Positions 38,265 to 47,560 of a stretch of DNA of 64,000 nucleotides are shown here, piece by piece (position 1 is the first letter of the stretch; each line of letters opens with the position of its first letter). The position numbers were made by a program, and so were the translations under genes. Where the stretch lies: NCBI RefSeq assembly GCF_000473065.1, contig NZ_AXAZ01000004.1, forward strand, positions 62,001 through 126,000, written 5' to 3'. The stretch is from Bradyrhizobium sp. WSM1743 (GTDB lineage Bacteria; Pseudomonadota; Alphaproteobacteria; Rhizobiales; Xanthobacteraceae). The notes under the pieces are model-generated. The model was not told where the DNA came from. It saw only the letters and a program-made list of their open reading frames with translations, and searched no databases.

Positions 38265-40418
38265 CTACTCTTGCTCGTTGGGAGGCAGCGCAAGGACCTT
38301 CTTGAGCAATGCGGGATGGCCAAGAACGGCGCGCAGCTCCGATTTGTCGAGCCACGCAGCGGCGTCCTCCAGGCTTTCGCATTCCTCGATTTTGACCGTT
38401 GCCGTGGCAAGAGGCACGTCGACGGGCCCAAACCTGCGCGGACCGGGAAGGGATAGCGAGCCCAGATGCTCGCCCAGCAGCTCCGAATCCTGGCGGAGCT
38501 GGTGTAGCGCGCCGGCCATTTCGGTGGGCTCGGATGCAGCGAGTTCATTTGCACGGAGCAGCACAGCAGGTGGGGTGTTGGTTTCCGGCGTGGCAAAGAC
38601 TCCGGGGCGCCTCAATCGTGAGGACGTTGCGATGCCCAAGGGAATTGAAAGCAGAAGGCCCAGCACCACCGGCGACATCCAGAGCAGTAGAGGCAAGGAA
38701 ACAACATAGGCGCTGAGCGACAGGGCCAGCCCGCAGAGCGCGGGGCCGGCGAACTTGCGATACACTTCGCCGAGAGCAAGCTCTCCGTCGCTCCGGCGCT
38801 GCACTTGCCAGCCGGCGTCCAGGCCAACGAGAGTCTCCATGACGGCCTTGCTTTGGAAGATCATCATGCAGGGCGCGATCAATGCGGAGATGAGCGTCTC
38901 GCAAACGACCCCAGCAAATGCGCGCGAGCTTCCTGCAAAGCCACTCCGCTCTTCGCGGTTGCTGATCATCACAAGATAAGCCAGCAACTTCGGCAGGACG
39001 AGAAGCCCCATTGTGGCGGCGAAGACCCAGGCGGCAAGGACGGGGTCCTGTTGCGGCCAGGTCGGAAACAGGCTGAAACCCTTCGGAAAGTATTCCGGTC
39101 GGATGAAGTGCGCTTGCAGTGAAATGAGCAGGCCGAGCACCAGGAACAGAAGCCAAAGCGGGGCGGCCAGGTAGGAGCCGATCCCGGTCAGCAGATGCAG
39201 CCTCGATATCCAGTGCAGCCCGCGCGCGGGCAGCACCGCGAGATGCTGAAGGTTGCCCTGGCACCAGCGACGGTCTCTTCCCGCAAAATCCAGAATCGAG
39301 GGTGGGACTTCTTCAAAGCTGCCGCCAACGGCTGGTGCCATAAAGATCGCCCAGCCTGCACGGCGCATCAACGCGGCCTCGACAAAATCGTGGCTCAGAA
39401 TGTGCCCGCCGAAAGGTTTGCGACCACGCAGCTCCGGCAGTCCAGCCTCCGCAGCGAAGGCCTGGAGCCGGATGATGGCGTTGTGGCCCCAATAGTTGCT
39501 GTCGCCACCGTGCCACCAGGCATTCCCGGCTGCGATGATGGGGCCGTACATGCGTCCCGAGAACTGCTGTAGCCTGCTGAACATGGTGCGCGCGTTGACG
39601 ATGACCGGCTGTGTCTGGATCAGTGCGGCAGCGGGATGAGCTTCCATCGCGTGGACAAGGCGGACGATCGTGTCTCCTTCCATCAGGCTGTCCGCGTCGA
39701 GAACGATCATGAAGTCATAATTTGCGCCGAATCTCCTGACCCAGTCGGCGATGTTGCCGGACTTGCGCGCGGTATTGTCGGAGCGATGCCGGTAATACAG
39801 CCGATCTCCGCCGCAGGCGCGGCGCAGGCGAATAAACGCCATCTCTTCACGGATCCAGATGTCCGGATCGGTCGTATCGCTCAGCAAAAACCAGTCGAAT
39901 TGCTTCCCGGCTCTCGTCGCGTTGACGGATTCATACATCGCGCGCAGCCGCGCCATGATATGGTGCGGATCCTCGTTATAGATCGGCAAGAGCATGGCCG
40001 TCCGCGACGTTACACGAGGCAGCGGGCACCTCGTGTCGATCGGAAGACCGGGCCGCCTGCGCGTCAGCAGGACAAGACATCCAGCAAGCGCTGACATGAA
40101 GGACAATGCGATCCAGGCGAGCAGCACGAGGAACAGCCCGAGCAGCATCGCCTCGAGAAACGTCACGCCGCCAACCTTCACGACGTCATACATGCCGTAG
40201 CCGCCGGCAAGCGTCAGGACCCCGGTTCCGGAAAAAAGGAAGAGGCGGCGAACCATCAAAGTGGCACCCGGATGCACCGGCGATCGTCTCGCTTCACCCG
40301 CGTGATCCAGCCGGCACGGCGGCATTTGAAGGGGGCTTTCTGGCGGCAAGAACGGGCAGCCAAGGGCATCGTGCGGCGGCGTGGGCGACAGCTTCAGGGC
40401 GTCCATCGATAGACCCAT
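38265..40418 (-). CDS. opgH: Glucans biosynthesis glucosyltransferase H (OpgH/MdoH)
   Basis: 717 residues, inner-membrane GT2 processive glycosyltransferase making the beta-1,2 backbone of osmoregulated periplasmic glucans from UDP-glucose. Visible: N-terminal helices (about 58-120), catalytic motifs LLSDTTDPDIW, DADSLMEGD, SHDFVEAAL and RDRRWCQGNLQH, then several helices. It is shorter than the E. coli enzyme (about 850), lacking much of the long N-terminal region. ATG 40418 or 40406 may be the start; either overlaps the end of opgG, so the two are translationally coupled. Confidence 0.9.
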   Translation of the reverse strand: MGLSMDALKLSPTPPHDALGCPFLPPESPLQMPPCRLDHAGEARRSPVHPGATLMVRRLFLFSGTGVLTLAGGYGMYDVVKVGGVTFLEAMLLGLFLVLLAWIALSFMSALAGCLVLLTRRRPGLPIDTRCPLPRVTSRTAMLLPIYNEDPHHIMARLRAMYESVNATRAGKQFDWFLLSDTTDPDIWIREEMAFIRLRRACGGDRLYYRHRSDNTARKSGNIADWVRRFGANYDFMIVLDADSLMEGDTIVRLVHAMEAHPAAALIQTQPVIVNARTMFSRLQQFSGRMYGPIIAAGNAWWHGGDSNYWGHNAIIRLQAFAAEAGLPELRGRKPFGGHILSHDFVEAALMRRAGWAIFMAPAVGGSFEEVPPSILDFAGRDRRWCQGNLQHLAVLPARGLHWISRLHLLTGIGSYLAAPLWLLFLVLGLLISLQAHFIRPEYFPKGFSLFPTWPQQDPVLAAWVFAATMGLLVLPKLLAYLVMISNREERSGFAGSSRAFAGVVCETLISALIAPCMMIFQSKAVMETLVGLDAGWQVQRRSDGELALGEVYRKFAGPALCGLALSLSAYVVSLPLLLWMSPVVLGLLLSIPLGIATSSRLRRPGVFATPETNTPPAVLLRANELAASEPTEMAGALHQLRQDSELLGEHLGSLSLPGPRRFGPVDVPLATATVKIEECESLEDAAAWLDKSELRAVLGHPALLKKVLALPPNEQE

Positions 40419-41905
40419 ACTTCCGAGACCGGCTCATCGTTCTGAGCCAGGAAGGCGCGCAACTCGATCGCCGCTTGTCTCTTGACCGCGCATTGGAAGC
40501 TTAGACGCCACCCACCCGTGATGGGATTGGGTTGCGTGACGATGTTGCTGATCTCGGCCTTTTCGGCGGTCACCACGCCTTTGATGGTCTTGGCATCGAT
40601 CTCTTTGAGTTGGTCTCCCATAAGTTCCAACACAAACAGTTTGCCGTCACTGCCCCGGCTGCCAATCCCGGTGCGAGTGAATCGTGCCAATGCCTTGGGT
40701 TTCGGCGCGTCCGGCCCCCAGTGCAGCCGATAAGTAAAGATATGCTCGCTCTTTGCTGCCAGCGGCTGCTTCGGCTGCCAGAGCGCGGCGATGTTGTCGT
40801 GGCCTTCCTCCTTGGTCGGTATCTCGAATAATTTTACCGCTCCCTCTCCCCAATCGCCGATCGGCTCGAACCACAAGCTTGGGCGTCTTTCGAAGCTGGA
40901 TTCGAGATCCTGATAAGCAAAAAAGTTCCTCTCCCGCTGCATCAGGCCGAAGCCGCCGGGATGGACATCCGAAAAGCTGCTAATCTGCAGATCGTGCGGA
41001 TTGTTGAGCGGCCGCCAGAGTTGTTCACCTCTGCCGTTGAACATCGCAAGTCCATCCGAGTCGTGAACCGCGGGGCGGAAATCGTCGACATCCTTGCGGT
41101 CGGCCGGCCCGAAGAAGAACATGCTGGTCATTGGCGCAAGCCCGGCATGTTCGACGTCGACGCGAGGATAGAGAGCCATCTCGACATCGAAGACCGTGGC
41201 TTGGCCCGGCCGAATCGTGAATCGGTAGCTTGCTGCCGCGCTTTTGCTATCCAGCAGCGCGTGCACCACGATGGAAGTGGCATTTGGCGCCGGCTTCTCC
41301 AGCCAGAACGTCTTGAAGACCGGGAACTCTTCGCCTTTGGCTTCGCCGGTATCTATCGCGAGTCCGCGTGCGGACAGACCATATGTCTGTCCTTTCGCGA
41401 CGGCTCGGAAGTAACTGGCGCCCAGGAACACACAAACCTCATCATAGTAATCCGGTTTGTTGATCGGAGCATGAATGCGGAATCCGGCAAAGCCGATGTC
41501 GGCATCTTGCCATTGCCCGAGACCTTCTCCGAAGGAGAAGTCGCCGCGTCGATACGGCACCGGCATGACACTCCTGTCCGCCACCTGAAAGATGTCGACC
41601 CTGTTCTTGTAGAAAAAGCCGCGGTGGAAGAATTGCACCTCGAACGGCAGCTTATCATCACGCCACAGCGCCTTGTCGGGTACGAAACGAATGGATCGGT
41701 ATTGGTCGTAGTTGAGGTTCGCCAACGCAGTCGGCAGCTTCTCGTCAGGAGGCTCGAATGGCTTGGCCGCAAGGGAGCGAGCAAGTTGGCGCACGTAGGA
41801 TGGGCTGAAGGACGCGCCCGCTTGGGCATCCGTTGCACGCGGGAGCATAGCGGCAGCTGAAACAGCAGCCGATGCACGAAGGAATTGGCGCCGGTTCAAA
41901 CTCAC
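40394..41905 (-). CDS. opgG: Glucan biosynthesis protein OpgG/OpgD, Tat-exported
   Basis: 503 residues from GTG 41905. The N-terminus has a twin-arginine signal (NRRQFLRASAAVSAAAMLP, cleavage near DAQA), as in E. coli OpgD. The body matches the MdoG family: LNYDQYRSIRFVPDKALWR, LPFEVQFFHRGFFYKNRVDIFQV and the C-terminal Ig-like domain. It acts in the periplasm on glucan branching or release. The in-frame ATG at 42058 would put 50 unrelated residues before the Tat signal, so 41905 is preferred although the Shine-Dalgarno GGAG is only 2 bases away. Overlaps opgH by 13-25 bases. Confidence 0.85.
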   Translation of the reverse strand: MSLNRRQFLRASAAVSAAAMLPRATDAQAGASFSPSYVRQLARSLAAKPFEPPDEKLPTALANLNYDQYRSIRFVPDKALWRDDKLPFEVQFFHRGFFYKNRVDIFQVADRSVMPVPYRRGDFSFGEGLGQWQDADIGFAGFRIHAPINKPDYYDEVCVFLGASYFRAVAKGQTYGLSARGLAIDTGEAKGEEFPVFKTFWLEKPAPNATSIVVHALLDSKSAAASYRFTIRPGQATVFDVEMALYPRVDVEHAGLAPMTSMFFFGPADRKDVDDFRPAVHDSDGLAMFNGRGEQLWRPLNNPHDLQISSFSDVHPGGFGLMQRERNFFAYQDLESSFERRPSLWFEPIGDWGEGAVKLFEIPTKEEGHDNIAALWQPKQPLAAKSEHIFTYRLHWGPDAPKPKALARFTRTGIGSRGSDGKLFVLELMGDQLKEIDAKTIKGVVTAEKAEISNIVTQPNPITGGWRLSFQCAVKRQAAIELRAFLAQNDEPVSEVWVYRWTP

Positions 41906-42360
41906 GTCTCCGAATGAAGCCAACGTGGGAAACGGTCGATGTTCCTCGTAGTTCCGCGGAAACGGGTGCGACAATGTCGTTTCGGCAGAACATTCGAAAG
42001 TCCGGCCGCCGCTACGAGCCGGCGCCAAGCGCGAAGATGTCTGATAGGCCGTCAGCACACGTGACTGCGGTCGAGCTGGCTCGCGGCTACAAGAGGATCA
42101 CGAAGAGCCGCGAAGCACGCTCGATGCTTTCGCGTCACGACCGGTGATGGGATATCATCGCGGGCACTGCTTCAGGGTTGCAGCAGTGAGAGGAGACGTT
42201 GCCGGTCTTGTTGGAACCAAGCGAATGGCGCTCCAGCATTCCCGCTTGTGGCTTCATTAAGATAAGCCGAACAAGCCCGAGGATGTCTGCCTAGCTAGTC
42301 GGACCGGAGGCCCTGGATATAGGGAGCATGTGACCTGCGGGCTCGGATCACGCCGCGGGT
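41906..42360. other. Intergenic region of 455 bases upstream of opgG
   Basis: No supported gene. It should contain the opgG promoter (minus strand). The only structure seen is a 7-bp inverted repeat CACTGCT/AGCAGTG at 42165-42188. Arginine-rich frames here look non-coding. Confidence 0.45.
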
Positions 42361-42687
42361 CTAGTGTGAGGGACCGCAGTTCAGCTCCTTAATCCTCCCG
42401 GCGGCGTCAAACGCAAAAAGCGCAGTCATGACACCAGTACTGGTGATGTAGGAGATGACGGTCCCGTCGTGCGAAGGATTGAGATCGTCCAATTTGCCTG
42501 CCGGATAGTCTCGGAGGCGATCGACCCAATGGGCACGAAGTGCCTCGCGGCCGGTAATGGTTTTGACGTCGCCGCAGCCGCAGTGAACCACGGCATCTTC
42601 GGCATACATGTCCAAGATCGCTTCGATATCGCCCGCGCGGTAGGCATCCAGCCAGTCAATCGCAACGGCCATCGGGTCAAACGACAT
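42361..42687 (-). CDS. SnoaL-like / NTF2-fold small protein
   Basis: 108 residues of the nuclear transport factor 2 fold: DWLDAYRAGDIEAILDMYAEDAVVHCGCG, ITGREALRAHW and a C-terminal sheet ending FDAAGRIKELNCG. Members include polyketide cyclases, isomerases and many uncharacterised proteins; no catalytic dyad can be assigned. Monocistronic as far as can be seen, divergent from the LuxR-type gene at 42839 with about 150 AT-richer bases between. Confidence 0.8.
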   Translation of the reverse strand: MSFDPMAVAIDWLDAYRAGDIEAILDMYAEDAVVHCGCGDVKTITGREALRAHWVDRLRDYPAGKLDDLNPSHDGTVISYITSTGVMTALFAFDAAGRIKELNCGPSH

Positions 42688-42838
42688 ATTTTCTCACCCA
42701 CATACCGTTAAAACCTGCAATTTTAGGTAGGGTTAACCCCGCTAAGCCTCTTTCTCCGATCGATTAATTGTATTTTAATACCCCACCCGGTTCCGGCCAT
42801 ATGCCGAAGCACATAGATGCCGGGCCGAGGCAGAGTCC

Positions 42839-45800
42839 ATGTTAGACGTGACTGCCAAGCAGGGGATATCCGCGCGCATCCGGCTCGTGATCGGAGACCG
42901 ACAACCGATCGTTCTACAGGGGCTGAAATCGGTACTCGGGGCACAGCAGGACTTCGACGTTGTGGCATCATGCAGCGATGGGACGAGCTGCCTCGAAGCA
43001 ATCCGGAACTTGGCACCCGACGTCGCGCTTCTTGCTGAGACCCTGCCAGATCTGACGGTGTCCGAGATCCTCGCGATTGCGAAAGCTGAGAATCTTTCCA
43101 CGCGCCTGGTGTTCTTTACCGAGGCCGAATCCGACCACGATCTAGCTGCAGCGATTGCTGCTGATACCTGCAGCGCCATTTCGAAGGATGCCTCCCCCGA
43201 CACCATGCTGCGATCACTGCGACTGATGACGAAGCGCAGTGTGTCGCCCGAGGAGTTCGATCTCTTGCCAACCGGCAAGGACACTGATGGCGGCGGCAAG
43301 ATTGAAAAGATGCTGGAGCTATTGACGCACCGGGAGCGTCAAATCGTACGACTAGTGTCAGAAGGAATGTCGAACAAGGAGATCGCGCGCCAGCTGAACC
43401 TTTCCCCAGGGACAGTCAAGGTACACCTGTACAACATATTTCAGAAGCTCGAGATCACCAATCGAACTGTGCTTGCGACCCTCGCGTTGCTGCAACGCCC
43501 CTCCGGCTTCGGCACGCTCGCGCTGGCCTTTCTGGCGATCGCCATTGCGGACGAACTCAAGGCCTCGGAAGCGAACGACATGCTTCCGAATGACGACAGC
43601 ATTGGCCACGCGGGAGAGCACGCCGAATATGAGCCCTGGAAGAAAGCCATTCTCCGGCACCTCATCGTCTGGGAATCCGCCGAGACGCCTCCGCTCACCC
43701 AGAGAGACTATTTTGCCAAACTGAACCAAATCGCGGACCCGGCGGCGGCAATCGGAGCGCTGCCCGCGGCTGAGCAATCCCTGGGCTCGAAGCCGTGGAA
43801 AGACCACGGGCCTGCTGGATCGAGCGCGCCCAGTCTTGCTGCGCTTTCGCTGCGAGGAATGAACGACACACAGATTGGAGGTGTCCCGCCCCCGGAACAT
43901 CAAGTCTCGCGGCTTGCTTCCAATCCGATGTCGCTTCACGGAGAGTATGGCGCCTTTGCCACTCTCGCCGGCGCGCTGATCTACGCGCTGCACGATCCCC
44001 ATCTCGCCGTGCCGTCGCATGAGCCGGGTCAGGCCTCGATCGACAGCTTCCTGGCCGCCACCGGAGAGAATGCAGCTACAAAGCTAGCCGCGATCACCAA
44101 TGCCGACGCCAATCATGTAGAGAACTCAGCCTCGGGTTTCCTTGCGCACGATTCCCGCCCGCCTTCCGCGTTGGTGACCACTGAAAACGAAAGCGTCGCT
44201 GGAGAAGGCGCGCGGGGCCAAATGAACGATGGCGCCGCGGGTGACAACCTCCAAAAACCTCTTGCCTTATTGGACTTTGGTCACGATGCCGATATTGGCG
44301 GGTATAGCCGCGGTCAACTGATTGGCGGCAGCGTCGAAGAAAAGGTTGTTCATCGCTCCCCGATTGATTCCAATTCTACCTCGTCCTCCCCTGGCTTCGA
44401 CTTTGCATCTGGGCCGAGCAGGATCAATCTTGCAGCTTTCGGAGCCCTTGCTTGGCTGCATATGACAGCAGCAAGCAAGTCCATACCGCCACATACCCTC
44501 GCCTGGATCTACAACCCCGCAAGCAATGAAACGATCATCTATGTGAACCCGACCGATCATGTTCTTGATATCGGGGATCACGGCCTGCTGGAAATCCATC
44601 TGCAGGGGATTGTGTCCATTGCGGATTCGGATGTCGTCCACCACCCGGAAGGCACGGCTGTCGCGATCACCTTGGAAGAGCTCGAAGCAGCGCTGATACC
44701 GGTGGCCGCAACCGATGAGAGTGTCCTGAGTGCGGACAATGTCCATGGCATTGTCGGCACGAGCGAGAGCACAATCGGGACGGAGGGAATCTGGACCCGA
44801 TTGGCCGACGACGGCTTGAGGCTTCAATTCGGGCAGACTCGGGGCGGCTCAGGGGCGTCGTCGAGGTTCAGAACCTTCACGAGCGATTCGGCGGATGCAA
44901 CGGAAGAGAGCGATGGTGCCTCTCGCGTGTCGGTTCGCGGATCATCAATCGAGCCTGCTCATGGCGCGACGGCTGCGACATTTGAAAACCTCACGTTCAA
45001 GAGTGAGCCGATCAAGACGGACATCGGCATTTTGTCGGCTGGGCCGAACGAGGTGGTCGGACCGAGCGTCGTAACGGACGCTAGCGCGGGCCGCGGCAAC
45101 TCGCAGCACGCTTCGGAGCCAGAGCCTGCAAAGGCGGCAGCCGCGGAGTCGGCGAACGCCGGCTCCAAACCGGGCAACGGCGTCGGCAATGTCGCCGAGC
45201 ATCACGCTCCGGCTTCGAAGGCTACGCCGGGGTCGACGAAGACGGCAGACCCAGGCGGCGCGGAACACGGCAAATCCGGGCACGCAGCCGCTGCAGCAAG
45301 CGCACCGGAAGCAGTCGAGATCGATCAGGACGTGGCAACGGCCGCCAGCGCCGGCCGTGGCAACTCGCAGCATGCTTCGGAGCCAGGACCTGCAAAGGCA
45401 GCAGCCGCGGAGTCGGCTGAAGCTGGCGCCAAGCCGGGCAACGGCGTCGGCAACGGCGCCGAGCATCGCGCTCCGGCTTCGGACGCTTCGCGGGGGTCAG
45501 CGAAGACGGCAGAACAAGGTGGCGCGGAACACGGCCATTCAGGGCACGATTCACACTCAAGCGCCGCAAGCGCACCGGCAGCAGCCGAGATCGTCGAACT
45601 GAGCGTCGCAAGCGCGCACAGCGCTGGCCGCGGTAACTCGCAGCACGCTTTGGAGCCAGGCCCTGCCAAGGCGGCGACCACAGAGAAGGCCGAAGCGAGG
45701 TCCACACCGGATCACGGCGTCGGCAATGACAATGAGCATCATTCCTCGGCTTCGGATGGTTCGCGAGGGGCAGCGAAGACGGAAGAACGAAGCGGCGTCG

Positions 45801-46477
45801 ATCACGGCAACTCGGGCCACCACCCAAGCTCTGCAAACGCACCGGCAGCAGCCGAGATCGTCGAATCGAGTATCGCAAGCGCCGACAGCGTGGGCCGCGG
45901 TAACTCGCAGCACGCTTTGGAGCCAGGCCCTGCCAAGGCGGCGGCCACAGAGAAGGCCGAAGCGAGGTCCACGTCGGATCACGGCATCGGCAATGGCGCC
46001 GAGCATCGCGCTGCGGCCTCGGACGGGGCGGGGGCGCCAGCGGCGGAGAAGACGGCAGAACCGGCCGTCGCGGAACACGGCAGCTCGGGGCACTCAATCT
46101 CTGCGAACTCGCCGGAAGCAGGCGGGATTGCAGCCGGCGGTGACGCTGGAGGCGGAAACGCGCAGCAGGCGGCGCAATCTGCTGCAACTGCATCAGAGGC
46201 CGCACAGCCGGCTAAAGCTGCGTCCGAGACCGGCGGGGTAGATCAAGACCTAGTGTTCCGCTTCGATAGCGAGGCAGCTCCTTCCACTCCCGTCGCGGCA
46301 GTCGAGCCTAAGGAATTTCATGCTCCTCTCGATCCGCGCGTTCCGCTCGGTCACGAAGAGGACCTCGAGATGATCGTCAAAATGGTCCCTCATGCACTGG
46401 ACGAACACACGGCCAACCACGGCAATAATGGTCCGCATCACGGCATCGTACCTGCGCCTCATGACTTGCTGATCTGA
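42839..46477 (+). CDS. LuxR-type DNA-binding protein with degenerate receiver and giant repeat-bearing tail
   Basis: 1212 residues. Residues 12-130 look like a NarL-type receiver (IRLVIGDRQPIVLQG; SKDAS at 115-119 keeps the Lys) but the phospho-acceptor position reads LLAETLP, with Ala66 (codon 43034-43036) instead of Asp. Residues 159-215 are a LuxR helix-turn-helix (LTHRERQIVRLVSEGMSNKEIA). The remaining ~1000 residues are not found in ordinary response regulators: a segment at 555-600 (IIYVNPTDHVLDIGDHGLLE) resembling modules of secreted Ca-binding proteins, then four tandem repeats of about 89 residues from 749 with GRGNSQHA and HGxSGH, a degenerate fifth, and a His-rich C-terminus. No signal peptide. 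Function unknown; binding to DNA is likely. Confidence 0.85.
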   Translation: MLDVTAKQGISARIRLVIGDRQPIVLQGLKSVLGAQQDFDVVASCSDGTSCLEAIRNLAPDVALLAETLPDLTVSEILAIAKAENLSTRLVFFTEAESDHDLAAAIAADTCSAISKDASPDTMLRSLRLMTKRSVSPEEFDLLPTGKDTDGGGKIEKMLELLTHRERQIVRLVSEGMSNKEIARQLNLSPGTVKVHLYNIFQKLEITNRTVLATLALLQRPSGFGTLALAFLAIAIADELKASEANDMLPNDDSIGHAGEHAEYEPWKKAILRHLIVWESAETPPLTQRDYFAKLNQIADPAAAIGALPAAEQSLGSKPWKDHGPAGSSAPSLAALSLRGMNDTQIGGVPPPEHQVSRLASNPMSLHGEYGAFATLAGALIYALHDPHLAVPSHEPGQASIDSFLAATGENAATKLAAITNADANHVENSASGFLAHDSRPPSALVTTENESVAGEGARGQMNDGAAGDNLQKPLALLDFGHDADIGGYSRGQLIGGSVEEKVVHRSPIDSNSTSSSPGFDFASGPSRINLAAFGALAWLHMTAASKSIPPHTLAWIYNPASNETIIYVNPTDHVLDIGDHGLLEIHLQGIVSIADSDVVHHPEGTAVAITLEELEAALIPVAATDESVLSADNVHGIVGTSESTIGTEGIWTRLADDGLRLQFGQTRGGSGASSRFRTFTSDSADATEESDGASRVSVRGSSIEPAHGATAATFENLTFKSEPIKTDIGILSAGPNEVVGPSVVTDASAGRGNSQHASEPEPAKAAAAESANAGSKPGNGVGNVAEHHAPASKATPGSTKTADPGGAEHGKSGHAAAAASAPEAVEIDQDVATAASAGRGNSQHASEPGPAKAAAAESAEAGAKPGNGVGNGAEHRAPASDASRGSAKTAEQGGAEHGHSGHDSHSSAASAPAAAEIVELSVASAHSAGRGNSQHALEPGPAKAATTEKAEARSTPDHGVGNDNEHHSSASDGSRGAAKTEERSGVDHGNSGHHPSSANAPAAAEIVESSIASADSVGRGNSQHALEPGPAKAAATEKAEARSTSDHGIGNGAEHRAAASDGAGAPAAEKTAEPAVAEHGSSGHSISANSPEAGGIAAGGDAGGGNAQQAAQSAATASEAAQPAKAASETGGVDQDLVFRFDSEAAPSTPVAAVEPKEFHAPLDPRVPLGHEEDLEMIVKMVPHALDEHTANHGNNGPHHGIVPAPHDLLI
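45083..46150 (+). repeat. Four tandem ~267-bp coding repeats, with a degenerate fifth
   Basis: Units begin at 45083, 45347, 45620 and 45887 (spacing 264, 273 and 267 bases, all multiples of three). Each encodes (S/A)xGRGNSQHA, EPGPAKAA, GxGN..EH, then HGxSGH. The first ~75 bases of units 3 and 4 differ at only a few positions, which indicates recent duplication. A decayed unit follows from about 46145. Copy number may vary between strains. Confidence 0.85.
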
Positions 46478-46527
46478 AGCGTGCCATGCACCATCCGGCA
46501 TGACGATGCGGTCACGGAGTCCTGTCC

Positions 46528-47502
46528 TTGCTCAAACTCTACAGATGGCCGTCCGACGACTGGCAGGACATCGGCGCGGAAATGCCGTCCGAGATCATCT
46601 GGGCTGATCTGCTGAATGCGACCGAAGAAGAAAAGCAATTCGTCGAGCGGTTGCTGAAGATCAGCATTCCCTCGGAAGAGTCGCTCAGCGAGATCGAGGC
46701 GTCGAGCCGGCTGATCTTCGACCACGGCACGCTCTATCTCAGCTCGCCGGCGGTCCGGCTCAGCGAGGATGACGAGGCCGAGATCACGCCGGTGGGTTTC
46801 GTCATCGGTCCGCACGTGTTGGTGACGGTGCGTTTTGCAGAGCTGCCGATCTTCGACGACATCAGCAAGAGCGTCGGCTCCGACGCCAGCCTGGAGAACG
46901 GCATGTGCGTGTTCGCCAGCCTGCTCGAGGCCATGATCGATCGCGGTGCCGATGTGCTGGAGCATCTCGGCGCCAAGGTCGATCAGCTCTCGCGGGGGGT
47001 CTTCAAGGGCGGGCTGGTGCGCACCCAACGGCCGGTGCGCTCCAGCCGCAAGATGCGGGAGGCACTGGAGATGATCGGCGAGCTGGCCAATCGGCTCGCC
47101 AAGGCGCGCGATGTCCTGCTCGGAGTGGGCCGCATCGCCTCGTTTGCCGGCGATGTCGGCAGCGAGTGGATCACGGCTTCGTCGAAGAAGCGCCTTGAGG
47201 CCGTGTCGAAGGACGTCGTCTCGCTCAGCGATTACGAGACGCGATTGTCGGACAAGATCCAGCTTCTGCTCGATGCGGTGCTCGGCTTCGTCAACATCCA
47301 GCAGAACGAGCTGTTCAAGATCCTGACGATCGTGTCGGTCGTCGGCGTACCGCCGACCATCCTGGTCGGGATCTGGGGCATGAACTTCAAGCACATGCCC
47401 GAGCTGGACTGGACCTTCGGCTACGTGCTGGCCTGGCTCGCAGTCATCGCCAGCGGGGTGCTGCCGCTGATCTGGTTCAAGCGGCGCGGCTGGTTCGATT
47501 GA
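46528..47502 (+). CDS. corA: CorA-family divalent cation transporter
   Basis: 324 residues from TTG 46528. Large N-terminal cytoplasmic domain with long helices, then two C-terminal membrane helices; the pore signature GMN is present in GIWGMNFKHMPELDW, and the C-terminus is basic (KRRGWFD). CorA channels import Mg2+ (also Co2+ or Ni2+), or in the ZntB branch handle Zn2+; the exact ion is not certain. It starts 50 bases after the repeat-rich LuxR-type gene on the same strand, so co-transcription is possible. Confidence 0.9.
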   Translation: MLKLYRWPSDDWQDIGAEMPSEIIWADLLNATEEEKQFVERLLKISIPSEESLSEIEASSRLIFDHGTLYLSSPAVRLSEDDEAEITPVGFVIGPHVLVTVRFAELPIFDDISKSVGSDASLENGMCVFASLLEAMIDRGADVLEHLGAKVDQLSRGVFKGGLVRTQRPVRSSRKMREALEMIGELANRLAKARDVLLGVGRIASFAGDVGSEWITASSKKRLEAVSKDVVSLSDYETRLSDKIQLLLDAVLGFVNIQQNELFKILTIVSVVGVPPTILVGIWGMNFKHMPELDWTFGYVLAWLAVIASGVLPLIWFKRRGWFD

Positions 47503-47560
47503 TTGATGGCTGCGGCGCACCGTCGGAAACGGCGCGCCGCTGCTTGATCATGCGGCCTTA

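Noticed and set aside
41872..42147. Plus-strand frame of 91 codons before opgG
   Set aside because: Overlaps the opgG 5' end, has no ribosome binding site and shows no coding-like composition.
45083..46150. Tandem repeats as a CRISPR array
   Set aside because: Period is ~267 bases, in frame with a protein, and there is no short repeat/unique spacer structure.
45222..46205. Long minus-strand open frame opposite the repeat array
   Set aside because: Arg/Pro/Leu-rich low-complexity translation produced by the repeats; no start signal or family feature.
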